A DNA stretch of 54,371 nt, taken from contig NZ_PYUD01000012.1 in assembly GCF_003028575.1 (NCBI RefSeq), positions 1 to 54,371 of the forward strand, read 5' to 3'. Source of the DNA: Halomonas urumqiensis (lineage in GTDB: Bacteria > Pseudomonadota > Gammaproteobacteria > Pseudomonadales > Halomonadaceae). Both the position numbers and the translations under genes were made by a program. Shown piece by piece: positions 35,925-43,609 of the stretch; positions within the stretch are counted from its first letter, which is position 1; each line of letters starts with the position of its first letter. The notes beneath the pieces were generated by a model. It was not told the origin of the DNA, did not search any database, and saw nothing but the letters and a program-made list of their open reading frames with translations.

Positions 35925-37106
35925 TCACGGATGGATGCCTTGGGCATTGCCAGGGGGATTGGCAGATTGCGGAGGCAACGCAGTGGCATCGCCTTCGCCA
36001 TGGGAGCGGCCTTCGGCCGCGGAAATCGCATGGGGCGTAAGGTCATCGCGGCGATGACCATCCGCGCCGAACAGGTGGGCCGCTGCCGGTGCCCAGGCAA
36101 GGCGGCAGGGTTGGCCTTGCTCGAGCGGTTGCTTGCCGGGCAGGCGCGCGCGCAGGGTCTGCTCACCCACGGCGAGCCGCAGGATGGTGTCGGCTCCCAG
36201 GTATTCGCTGTCCAGCACCTTGGCCGGCACGCCTTGTGCCGACTCGCGACATATCTCGATATCCTCGGGGCGCAGGCCCAACTGGCCTCCCGCGGCGTCC
36301 ACGGGCGCCACGCTGACACTCGCTTCTCCTGCGATCACCGCACCCCGGTCACCGGCCACCAGCGGCAGCAGGTTCATCGCCGGGCTGCCGATGAAACTCG
36401 CCGCGAAGGCGCTGGCTGGGCGGTTGTAGAGTTCGTCCGGCGTGCCGTCCTGCACGATGCGTCCATCCTGCATCAGGATGACGCGGTCGCCCATGCTCAT
36501 CGCTTCGACCTGGTCATGGGTGACGTAGATCACCGTCATGCCCAGGCGTGTCTGCAGCGCCTTGATTTCACGGCGCATTTCACCACGCAAGCGGGCATCG
36601 AGGTTGGAGAGCGGTTCGTCCATCAAACAGATGGGATGCTCGGAAATGATCGCTCTGGCCAGCGCCACGCGTTGACGTTGGCCACCTGAGAGCTGGGCGG
36701 GCTTGCGCTCCAGGTAGGGGCCGAGATCGACCAGTTCGGCAACGCGCTCGAGGCGCTGGCGTCGCTCGGGCTTGGGCACCTTGCGGCTGCGCAGACCGAA
36801 CACGATGTTGTCGGCCACGCTCAAGTGCGGAAACAGCGCATAGGATTGGAAGACCATGCTGATGCCACGATCCCCGGGCGGCAGGAAGGTGACATCTCGC
36901 TCGCCGATACGAATGCGCCCAGCGCTTGCCTGCTCGAGCCCCGCGACCATGCGCAGCGTGGTGGACTTTCCACAGCCCGAGGGGCCAAGCAGGATCACGA
37001 ACTGACCTGGCATGACGTCGAAGGAGATCGCGTCCACCGCGGCGGTGTCGGCCCAGCGCTTGCTGACCGCCTCTAGGCGAATGCGTTGGTGGTCGTTGCT
37101 GATCAT
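35925..37106 (-). CDS. UgpC/MalK-like ATPase (second system), with long C-terminal tail
   Basis: A 393-aa ATPase. Walker [11 protein letters not shown]-loop MVFQSYALFPHLS, signature [15 protein letters not shown], Walker [16 protein letters not shown] and a TOBE region ([11 protein letters not shown] ... LGLRPEDIEI) are intact. After LFGADGHRRD, where relatives end, about 38 further residues rich in Ala, Pro and His follow; this may be a lost stop codon or a frame slip. ATPase-first order is unusual compared with ugp and with the other operons here. ATG 37106 is preferred; GTG at 37160 is the alternative, and the ribosome-binding site is weak for both. Confidence 0.82.
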   Translation of the reverse strand: MISNDHQRIRLEAVSKRWADTAAVDAISFDVMPGQFVILLGPSGCGKSTTLRMVAGLEQASAGRIRIGERDVTFLPPGDRGISMVFQSYALFPHLSVADNIVFGLRSRKVPKPERRQRLERVAELVDLGPYLERKPAQLSGGQRQRVALARAIISEHPICLMDEPLSNLDARLRGEMRREIKALQTRLGMTVIYVTHDQVEAMSMGDRVILMQDGRIVQDGTPDELYNRPASAFAASFIGSPAMNLLPLVAGDRGAVIAGEASVSVAPVDAAGGQLGLRPEDIEICRESAQGVPAKVLDSEYLGADTILRLAVGEQTLRARLPGKQPLEQGQPCRLAWAPAAAHLFGADGHRRDDLTPHAISAAEGRSHGEGDATALPPQSANPPGNAQGIHP

Positions 37107-37227
37107 GGCGTTCCCGATGCGGCTGGCGTTCCTGGCACCCTGGTGGGTACTTGTTGGCACTCTATCGGCGCCTATGCAACTAGCGTAGACGCTGACGCCG
37201 TTCTGTCATGTTTCGATGGTGGGGGTA

Positions 37228-37271
37228 TTCGATGACCGTGGGCTGACACTCGGATGACGTTTGCGTGTCGG
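37228..37271 (-). promoter_or_regulatory. Putative Pho box C (4 units of 11 bp)
   Basis: On the minus strand four contiguous 11-mers: CCGACACGCAA / ACGTCATCCGA / GTGTCAGCCCA / CGGTCATCGAA. Three of four have GTCA at positions 3-6 of CTGTCAT. It lies 122 bp before the chosen ATPase ATG (68 bp before the GTG), a longer gap than for the other boxes. Confidence 0.65.
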
Positions 37272-37317
37272 CCGGCCAAGGCGCTGGGCTCCCGAACGGG
37301 CCCGGGAGCGCTTTAGT

Positions 37318-37462
37318 AATTTCACTCGGTGCTGAACCGAGGACAGGTCTACGAGGAGGCGCTGTGAACCCGTCCCTGGGCGCTACTTTTGCCATCCATG
37401 GCAAAAGACCTCCTCTTCGACCTGTCCTCGGCGCCCCTCGTCACGTCCAACTGCGATTGCCC
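37318..37462 (+). repeat. Dispersed palindromic repeat, copy 4 (long form)
   Basis: Best-paired copy. The core is 37337-37431: perfect 13-bp outer stem CCGAGGACAGGTC / GACCTGTCCTCGG, second stem GAGGAGG / CCTCCTC, CCC / GGG mini-stem, inner CTTTTGCCA / TGGCAAAAG. It shares the left and right flanks with copy 3. It lies in the ~500-bp gap between the Ugp-like operon and the MFS gene. A GCTCCCG / CGGGAGC hairpin precedes it at 37288-37309. Confidence 0.88.
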
Positions 37463-37509
37463 GACGCCTTCCCCGATGGCACTGGCGGTATGATTCAAAT
37501 TGTGTGTAG

Positions 37510-37522
37510 GCTAACGGTTAGC
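37510..37522. promoter_or_regulatory. Perfect 13-bp palindrome, possible operator for the MFS gene
   Basis: GCTAAC-G-GTTAGC is perfectly symmetrical and lies 82 bp before the MFS ATG. Its size fits a dimeric regulator of TetR or LacI type, but no regulator gene is adjacent and the protein is unknown. Confidence 0.45.
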
Positions 37523-37531
37523 ACCGTTGCA

Positions 37532-37588
37532 TTATGTATTCGTTTTCTTGGTATGTATTCGTTTTCTTGGTATGTATTCGTTTCCTTG
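37532..37588 (+). repeat. Three tandem 19-bp repeats upstream of MFS gene
   Basis: The unit GTATGTATTCGTTTTCTTG occurs at 37532-37550 (first base T), 37551-37569 and 37570-37588 (one change, TTTCC). AT-rich, and it ends 15 bp before the MFS start. The unit is not a multiple of three and contains an ATG, so copy number could change both promoter spacing and upstream reading frames. Confidence 0.8.
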
Positions 37589-37603
37589 AAGAGTGCCCTG
37601 CCC

Positions 37604-38854
37604 ATGGCCAATGCACCCAACGCATCCCACTCGCCAAAAGATTCGTCCCGGGATTGGGGAGAAGGACTGCGCGTGCTGGCGGCAACCACCTGGGTACAGG
37701 CGCTGTGCAGTGCGGCGATGTTGCTGGTGCCGACCCTGGCGCCACAGGTGGCCGCGGCATTCGGGGTACCCACCGGGCTCGTCGGCTTGCAGATCAGCCT
37801 GCTGTATGGGGTGGCCATGCTGACCTCGCTGCAGTCGGCGGTGGTGGCGCGGCGCTTGGGCGGATGCCGTACCAGCCAGCTGGCCATGCTGCTGGTGCTC
37901 GCGGGCTGTGGCATGGTGCTGATGGGTTCGCCCGTGGCACTGCTCGCCACCACCCTGCTGCTGGGCGTGGCCTATGGGTTGACCAACCCGGCGGCGGCGC
38001 AGTTGTTGAGCCGTTTCACCCCCGCCGACCGGCGCAATCTGGTTTATTCGATCAAGCAGACCGGGGTGCCGCTGGGTGGCATTCTTGCCGGCCTGCTGGC
38101 GCCTCCCCTGGCCGCCGCCTGGAATTGGCAGGCGGCTTTCATGGCGGTGGGCGGCGCGACCATGGCGACGGTGCTGGCGCTGCAATGGCGGCGGTCCCGC
38201 TGGGACAGCGACCGCGACAGCTCGGCCCGCATGCATGGCTTCGGCAGTCTCGAGGTGCTCAGGCGTCGTGTGTCGATGCGCTGGCTGGGGTTCACCGGGT
38301 TCTGCCTGTCCGCCGCTCAACTGTCGCTGATCAGCTTCGCGGTGGCCTTCATGGTCGAGGAACTGCTGATCACCCTGGTGACGGCGGGCATCATTATTTC
38401 GTTGATGCACGTGGCCGGGGTCTCCGGTCGCATCGGCTGGGGGCTGCTGGCGGATCGCCTGGGGGGCAGCCTGCCCGTGCTGTATGGCCTGTCAGCGCTC
38501 ATGGCGGTGGTGTTCCTTGTCATCTCGCTTGTCGGCGCCGCCTTGCCGACCTGGCTTGCCGTGGTGCTGCTGGTGATTGCCGGCACCACGGCGATTGGCT
38601 GGAACGGTGTGTACCTGGGCGAAGTGGCCCGGCGCAGCCTGCAACGGGACGTGGGCGATGCCACCGCCGCCGTGCTGGTGCTCACTTATATGGGCGTGCT
38701 GGTTGGTCCTGCGCTTTTCAGCCTAGTGGTCTGGCTGACCGATAGTTACGCGGCGGGCTTCATGCTGCCGGCGGTAGCCGCGTCGCTTGCCATCATCTGC
38801 CTGCACAACTGCAGGCGCGCCAGCCAGGAGGTCGAGACCGCGGCATTCAGATGA
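37604..38854 (+). CDS. MFS transporter
   Basis: A 416-aa major facilitator with about 12 helices. The conserved loop after helix 2 reads ARRLGGCRTSQLAM, and the mid-protein loop (QWRRSRWDSDRDSSARMHG) separates the halves; the second half repeats the pattern at LLADRLGGSLPVLYG. No substrate can be read; the CynX/NimT- and NarK-like general topology does not decide it. ATG 37604 (MANAPNASHSPKD) is chosen because the upstream frame runs through the 19-bp repeats and palindromic repeat; the ribosome-binding site GAAGAG is weak. Its last 8 bp overlap the end of convergent phnE2. Confidence 0.82.
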   Translation: MANAPNASHSPKDSSRDWGEGLRVLAATTWVQALCSAAMLLVPTLAPQVAAAFGVPTGLVGLQISLLYGVAMLTSLQSAVVARRLGGCRTSQLAMLLVLAGCGMVLMGSPVALLATTLLLGVAYGLTNPAAAQLLSRFTPADRRNLVYSIKQTGVPLGGILAGLLAPPLAAAWNWQAAFMAVGGATMATVLALQWRRSRWDSDRDSSARMHGFGSLEVLRRRVSMRWLGFTGFCLSAAQLSLISFAVAFMVEELLITLVTAGIIISLMHVAGVSGRIGWGLLADRLGGSLPVLYGLSALMAVVFLVISLVGAALPTWLAVVLLVIAGTTAIGWNGVYLGEVARRSLQRDVGDATAAVLVLTYMGVLVGPALFSLVVWLTDSYAAGFMLPAVAASLAIICLHNCRRASQEVETAAFR

Positions 38855-39662
38855 CGGCGTGGCGCACCCGCGCCGAGATCCACTCCGATACCAGCACCGT
38901 GGCGAAGATCATCACGAAAATGACGCTCACCTGGTCCCAGGCCAGGCTATTGATCGAGGCATTCAATTGAAGGCCGATGCCGCCTGCCCCCACCAGCCCG
39001 AGCACCGTGGATTCGCGAATGTTGATGTCCCAGCGGTAGATGCTGATCCCGGCGAAGGCAGGCATCACCTGGGGCAGCACCCCATAGTTCATCACCTGCA
39101 GGCGGCTGGCACCGGTGGCACTGATCGCTTCGACCGGCGTGGGGTGGATCTCCTCGATGGCCTCGTACAGCAGCTTGCCGACGAAGCCGATCGAGCGCAG
39201 GGCGATGGCGATGATGCCGGCGAGCACCCCGGGGCCGAGAATGGTCACCAGCAGCATCGCCCAGATCAGCGAGTTGATGGAACGCGAGGCGACGATGATC
39301 ACCATCGCCAGGCTTCTGATCAGTGGGTGGGGAGTGGTGTTACGGGCCGCCAGGAAGGCCACTGGAAAGGCCATGGCGATGCCCAGCAGGGTGCCAAGGG
39401 TGGCAATGTTCAGGGTGTCCCACATCGGCTTCCACAGCTGTTGGGCGAACTGCCATTCGGGGGGCATCATGCGACGGATCAGGTCGCTGCCCTGGCGGCC
39501 GGCGTCTTCCACGAACACCCACATGGTATTGTCGGAAATCACCTTCCAGCACAGCAGGAACAAGCACAGGCCGAAAAGCCAGGCCAGGTAGCCGAGCCAC
39601 TGGGCGCGTGTGGTGCGCAGGCGCCATATCGGCGTACCTCGCGCTGTGGTCGAAACAGGCAT
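38847..39662 (-). CDS. phnE: Phosphonate ABC transporter permease (PhnE, second)
   Basis: A 271-aa permease with six helices. PhnE hallmarks: ASRSINSLIWAMLLVTILGPG, the EAA loop TPVEAISATGASRLQVMNYGVLPQVMP, and YRWDINIRESTVLGLVGAGGIGLQL. It lies 18 bp after the first phnE, so the transporter uses two different permeases, as in many marine phn systems. The 3' end overlaps the MFS gene by 8 bp. Confidence 0.93.
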   Translation of the reverse strand: MPVSTTARGTPIWRLRTTRAQWLGYLAWLFGLCLFLLCWKVISDNTMWVFVEDAGRQGSDLIRRMMPPEWQFAQQLWKPMWDTLNIATLGTLLGIAMAFPVAFLAARNTTPHPLIRSLAMVIIVASRSINSLIWAMLLVTILGPGVLAGIIAIALRSIGFVGKLLYEAIEEIHPTPVEAISATGASRLQVMNYGVLPQVMPAFAGISIYRWDINIRESTVLGLVGAGGIGLQLNASINSLAWDQVSVIFVMIFATVLVSEWISARVRHAVI

Positions 39663-39680
39663 GTCGAGAATCTCCGAGGC

Positions 39681-40490
39681 TTACTGCGTCCAGCGCCGGA
39701 CGTGGCTTGAACCGTATTCGCAGAGCAGCACGATGGCGATGATGATCAGCAGGATGGCCGCCGACGTGTCGTACTCGTAGCGGCTGATGGAGGTGTTGAG
39801 GGTGGCGCCGATGCCGCCGGCACCGACGATGCCGATCACCGCTGATTCGCGGAAATTGATATCCAGGCGATACATGGAGAGTCCGATCAGGCGTGGCATC
39901 ACCTGAGGTTGCACGGCATGGTTCATGGTTTGCCACCAGCTTGCCCCGGTGGCACGCACCGCTTCCACCTGCCGCCAGTCCAGATCCTCGATATCCTCGG
40001 CCAGAAGCTTCGCCATGAAACCCACCGTGGCGAAGGCCAGGGTGATCATTCCGGCCAGCGGGCCGAAGCCGAACATCACCACGAACAGGATGGCGATGAT
40101 GATCTCCTGGAACGTCCGCGATACGGTGATGATGCTGCGACACAGCAGATAGATCGGCCAGGGCGCGATGTTGCGCGCCGCGCCAAGCCCCACCGGAATC
40201 GCCAGAGCCACGCCGATCACTGTCGAGGTCAGCGTCATGGTCAGGCTTTCCAGCAGGCCATCGATGATGTCGCCACGCCGACTGAGAAAATCGGGCTGGG
40301 CGAAGGCGGCAACGAAATTCAGGCCACGGGTCATGCCCTCGGCGACGCGTGCCCAGTTGACCTCGATGGTGCCGATGGCCACGGCGAGATAGGCCACGGC
40401 TCCAAGCACCAGCGCCCAGCGCAGCCAAGGTTTGGCAATGAAGGCCGGACGGCGCCAGTGTCCCTGTGCGGCAAGGGTCTGGCGGTTCAT
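39681..40490 (-). CDS. phnE: Phosphonate ABC transporter permease (PhnE, first)
   Basis: A 269-aa permease. Conserved [28 protein letters not shown] loop [27 protein letters not shown] and [25 protein letters not shown]. The start overlaps the phnC stop (ATGA). Together with the second phnE it forms the membrane channel for phosphonate, phosphite or phosphate esters. Confidence 0.93.
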   Translation of the reverse strand: MNRQTLAAQGHWRRPAFIAKPWLRWALVLGAVAYLAVAIGTIEVNWARVAEGMTRGLNFVAAFAQPDFLSRRGDIIDGLLESLTMTLTSTVIGVALAIPVGLGAARNIAPWPIYLLCRSIITVSRTFQEIIIAILFVVMFGFGPLAGMITLAFATVGFMAKLLAEDIEDLDWRQVEAVRATGASWWQTMNHAVQPQVMPRLIGLSMYRLDINFRESAVIGIVGAGGIGATLNTSISRYEYDTSAAILLIIIAIVLLCEYGSSHVRRWTQ

Positions 40491-41371
40491 CGGCTGGCTC
40501 CCGCCGCCAGCCGGGGTGCCGGCCTTGGTGCATCAGTCGCGACGCTTGGCTCGGTCGGGCCGCTGGCTTGCCCGGTGTCATCCGCCTTCCGCTGCGCGTC
40601 CGCCTGTTGATCGTCGTTGGCGTCGGTGCTCCAGTCCTCCTCGCCATAGATGGTCGTGAGGATATCCGTGGAAAGTGCCGCGGGCGTTCCATCGAAGACG
40701 ATCTTGCCTCCACGCAGGCCGACGATGCGGTCGGCAAACTGCCTGGCCAGCGCCACGTCATGGATATTGATGATGGCCCCCAGTTCGCGTTCGGCGCACA
40801 GCTCGCGAATCAACCGCATGATCTGTCGCGAGGTCTTGGGGTCAAGGCTTGCGGTGGGTTCGTCGATCAGCAGCAACCTTGGGCTTTGCAGCAGCGCACG
40901 GGCAATCCCGACCCGCTGGCGCTGGCCACCGGAGAGGGCATCGGCGCGCTTGTCCAGCGCATGCGCCAGGCCCACGCGCTCGAGCAGGCGAAAGGCCTCG
41001 ACGACCGCATCCTCGGGGTAGCGCCTCATGAAGCTGCGCCAGAACCCCACATAGCCGAGCCGACCCGATAGCACGTTCTCCATCACGCTGAGACGATCCA
41101 CCAGGGCGTATTCCTGAAAGATCATGCCCATCGCCCGGCGTGCCTGGCGCAGCTTGCGGCCAGTCAGCCTGGTCAGCTCGGTGTCATCCAGGCGGATGCT
41201 GCCGGAGGTGGGCTCCACCAGGCGATTGACGCAGCGGATCAGGGTGCTTTTACCGGCCCCTGAGGGGCCGATCAGCGCCATCACCTGGCCACGTGGCAGG
41301 CTGAGTTCGATGTCGGTCAGCGCCCGGTCCCCGGTGGGGTAACGCTTGCAGACGCCTGACAGGGTCAGCAT
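40487..41371 (-). CDS. phnC: Phosphonate ABC transporter ATP-binding protein
   Basis: A 294-aa ATPase. Walker [11 protein letters not shown]-loop [24 protein letters not shown] (the PhnC-type long helix), signature [15 protein letters not shown] and Walker [16 protein letters not shown] with INIHDV. The C-terminus carries about 45 extra low-complexity residues (Asp, Gln, Ala, Pro) not typical for PhnC (~250-260 aa). It lies between phnD (37 bp) and phnE (overlap). Confidence 0.93.
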   Translation of the reverse strand: MLTLSGVCKRYPTGDRALTDIELSLPRGQVMALIGPSGAGKSTLIRCVNRLVEPTSGSIRLDDTELTRLTGRKLRQARRAMGMIFQEYALVDRLSVMENVLSGRLGYVGFWRSFMRRYPEDAVVEAFRLLERVGLAHALDKRADALSGGQRQRVGIARALLQSPRLLLIDEPTASLDPKTSRQIMRLIRELCAERELGAIINIHDVALARQFADRIVGLRGGKIVFDGTPAALSTDILTTIYGEEDWSTDANDDQQADAQRKADDTGQASGPTEPSVATDAPRPAPRLAAGASR

Positions 41372-41408
41372 GTGGGCTCTCCTGAGTTCAGCACGAGGGC
41401 TCTCCCCA

Positions 41409-42404
41409 TCAGTCGCAGTCGTAGGTCACGCCGTTGGCGTCGGCGATGGTGCGAATCACATCCCAATGTTCCTCATAGGTGATCGGGATGAACTGCGCTT
41501 CACCGGAGTTGCTGAACTCGGCCTCGAGTGCCGTGCCTTCCCAGTCGTAGCTGAAGAAGGCGTCCTGGATCTTCTCGGCGAGCTCCGGGTCCAGGTTGTG
41601 AGCCGTGCCGTAGGCGGTGGTGGGGAAGGTGGCCGAGGTGTAGATGACCTCGTAGTCCCCTTCCTCGATCACCCCGCGCGCCAGCATGCGATTGCCCACC
41701 GAGTTGGCGATGGCGGCCGCCTCGTAATCCTCGTTGATCACGCCGAGGATCGAGTTGTCATGGGAGCCGGAGAAGGCGGTCTCGAAGTCCTCGTCGGCTT
41801 CCATGCCATATTCGCTTCTCAGCAGAGCCGAGGGCGCGCGGAAACCGGAATTCGAGGTGGGTGAGGTAAAGGCCAGTTGGCGACCGGCGATGTCCTCGAC
41901 GGATTCGATGCCACTGCCCGGGTGGGTGATGATCTCCATCTCGTAGCCAAAACTGCCATCTTCGGCGGCCATGATGGTGAAGGGACGGAAACCGCCGCAA
42001 TTCACCGCCACGGGCACGCCACCGGTGTTGAAGCCCGCCACATGCAGGCGGCCGGCGCGAATCGCTTCCTGCTGGGCAGCGTTGGATTGCACCGGGAAGA
42101 ACTGCACCGGCTTGCCGGTCACTTCCTCCATGTGCTCGAGGAAATCGGCCCATACCTCGGCATACACGGCGGGGTCTTCCACCGGAGTGTAGGCGAACAC
42201 CAAGGTATCCGGGTCGGCCCACTGCGACGCGTCGGCCGGCACATCGGCGATCATGTCGCCATCGGCATCGCTGTAGCGCGAGGAAAGATCGGCGCTGGCC
42301 TGGAAAGTGGAGAAGGCAAAGGCGCCGGCAAGCGCAGTGGTGATCAAGGTACGGGGTAGGGTGGTGCGGGGCTGGTGCTGGAGTGCCGTGGTCTTGAGTC
42401 GCAT
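41409..42404 (-). CDS. phnD: Phosphate/phosphite/phosphonate ABC transporter binding protein
   Basis: A 331-aa PhnD-family binding protein with a signal peptide (ending FQASA-DL). The mature protein opens [23 protein letters not shown], with [47 protein letters not shown] (the Ser-Thr-Ser phosphonate-binding loop) and [12 protein letters not shown], all characteristic. Ligand could be a phosphonate, phosphite or a phosphate ester; no C-P lyase, phosphonatase or ptxD gene lies in the window. ATG 42404 has AGGTGA upstream, better than GTG 42413. A five-unit Pho-type array ends 52 bp upstream. Confidence 0.92.
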   Translation of the reverse strand: MRLKTTALQHQPRTTLPRTLITTALAGAFAFSTFQASADLSSRYSDADGDMIADVPADASQWADPDTLVFAYTPVEDPAVYAEVWADFLEHMEEVTGKPVQFFPVQSNAAQQEAIRAGRLHVAGFNTGGVPVAVNCGGFRPFTIMAAEDGSFGYEMEIITHPGSGIESVEDIAGRQLAFTSPTSNSGFRAPSALLRSEYGMEADEDFETAFSGSHDNSILGVINEDYEAAAIANSVGNRMLARGVIEEGDYEVIYTSATFPTTAYGTAHNLDPELAEKIQDAFFSYDWEGTALEAEFSNSGEAQFIPITYEEHWDVIRTIADANGVTYDCD

Positions 42405-42455
42405 CGAGTTCACCTGCTGAAGGGGAATGTAAGGACAGGCGTCATCTTGGTGGTC

Positions 42456-42510
42456 GCGCGTGACGGTTTCGGGTCAGATGTGTGTCGATGGGATGAAGAT
42501 GGGGTGACGG
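42456..42510 (-). promoter_or_regulatory. Putative Pho box D upstream of phnD (5 units of 11 bp)
   Basis: On the minus strand five contiguous 11-mers: CCGTCACCCCA / TCTTCATCCCA / TCGACACACAT / CTGACCCGAAA / CCGTCACGCGC. C at position 5 is invariant. It faces phnD and ends 52 bp before its ATG. Confidence 0.65.
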
Positions 42511-42556
42511 TGGCGACAGCGCCAAGATGAATACGTGACTTCCGAATGAAAGCTTA

Positions 42557-42578
42557 CTGTCACCGAGCTGTAAGCCAA
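42557..42578 (+). promoter_or_regulatory. Putative Pho box E upstream of the AEP-type operon (2 units)
   Basis: CTGTCACCGAG / CTGTAAGCCAA gives the closest match to the classical two-unit box (CTGTCAT-N4-CTGTCAT): 6/7 and 5/7. It is on the plus strand, 42 bp before the binding-protein ATG at 42621, and 46 bp from Pho box D, which points the other way. Confidence 0.7.
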
Positions 42579-42620
42579 CGACAGTAATGTCGTTGCGGCT
42601 CACTCATCGGAGGTTTTCTC

Positions 42621-43607
42621 ATGTTGAAGCACCCCGTGGTCACCACCCTGTCCGTGTCCGTAGCCCTCGCTGGCCTGGCCCTTCCGGCGCTCGGCAACGA
42701 GAAACTGGTGCTCTACACCAGTCAGCCCGCAGGCGATGCCCAGCAGACCGTCGACGCCTTTCAGGCGGCCTACCCGGAGATCGAGGTGGAGTGGGTACGC
42801 GACGGCACCACTCGCTTGATGACCCGTCTTCGTTCCGAATTGAGCGCCGATGTCAGTAACCCCGACGTGCTGCTGATTGCCGACAGCATGACCATGGAGT
42901 CGCTCAAGCAGGAAGGGCACCTGCAGCCCTACCTGAGCCCAGAGCGCGACGCCTACGACGCCGAGCTGTATGACCCGGAAGGCTATTACTACGGCACTAA
43001 GCTGATCACCACGGGCATCGTCTACCACACCGGGGCCGAGCACCAGCCGCAGAGCTGGCAGGCGCTTACCCAGCCGGAGTACGAAGGGCTGGTGACCATG
43101 CCGAGTCCGCTCTACTCCGGCGCCGCACTGATCCATATGGCGGCGGTCGAGGCTCACCCCGAGCTCGGTGAGGAGTATTACGATGCCCTGCACGCCAACC
43201 GCGTCGAGGCCCAGGGCGGCAACGGCGGCGTGTTCAATGCCGTGGCTGCGGGCAGCAAGCCCTACGGTATCGTGGTGGACTTCCTGCCGATTCGTGAGGC
43301 GGCCAAGGGTTCGCCGGTGGAGTTCGTGTTTCCTGAAGAGGGCGTGAGTGCGGTCACCGAACCGGTGGCCATCATGCAGGGGGCGGACAACCTCGAGGCG
43401 GCACAGACCTTCGTCGATTTCGTGCTCTCCCGGGAAGGGCAGGCGTTGGTGAGCGAGCAGGGTTATCTCCCGGCTCACCCCGAGGTCGCTCCGCCCGAAG
43501 GTTTCCCCTCCCGTGACAGCATCGCGCTGATGCCGCTGGATACTGAAAGCGCCCTGGCCAAGGAGGCCGAACTCAAGCAGCGGTTCAGCGACCTGTTCGG
43601 CAGCTGA
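42621..43607 (+). CDS. 2-aminoethylphosphonate/iron-type ABC transporter binding protein
   Basis: A 328-aa binding protein with a signal peptide (residues 1-23, LPALG-NE). The Fbp/AepX-like pattern is seen in KLVLYTSQPAGDAQQTVDAFQAAYPEIEVEWVRDGTTRLMTRLRSEL and the GGVFNAVAAGSKPYGIVVDF and FPEEGVSAVTEPVAIMQGADN segments. Such proteins bind either ferric iron or 2-aminoethylphosphonate and related phosphates. The Pho-type box and downstream phosphatase genes favour a phosphorus compound. GGAGG precedes ATG 42621. First gene of a five-gene overlapping operon. Confidence 0.83.
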   Translation: MLKHPVVTTLSVSVALAGLALPALGNEKLVLYTSQPAGDAQQTVDAFQAAYPEIEVEWVRDGTTRLMTRLRSELSADVSNPDVLLIADSMTMESLKQEGHLQPYLSPERDAYDAELYDPEGYYYGTKLITTGIVYHTGAEHQPQSWQALTQPEYEGLVTMPSPLYSGAALIHMAAVEAHPELGEEYYDALHANRVEAQGGNGGVFNAVAAGSKPYGIVVDFLPIREAAKGSPVEFVFPEEGVSAVTEPVAIMQGADNLEAAQTFVDFVLSREGQALVSEQGYLPAHPEVAPPEGFPSRDSIALMPLDTESALAKEAELKQRFSDLFGS

Positions 43608-43609
43608 TC

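Noticed and set aside
37532..37588. CRISPR array
   Set aside because: The three repeats are directly adjacent without spacers, and no cas genes are present.
37265..37603. N-terminal extension of the MFS protein
   Set aside because: It would be encoded by the palindromic repeat and the 19-bp repeats; conserved membrane topology starts after 37604.
39340..40761. 473-aa open frame on the minus strand
   Set aside because: Out-of-frame shadow across phnC/phnE; the correct frames show PhnC and PhnE motifs.
42511..42521. A sixth PhoB unit upstream of Pho box D (CTGTCGC)
   Set aside because: It is two bases out of the 11-bp register, so I left it out.
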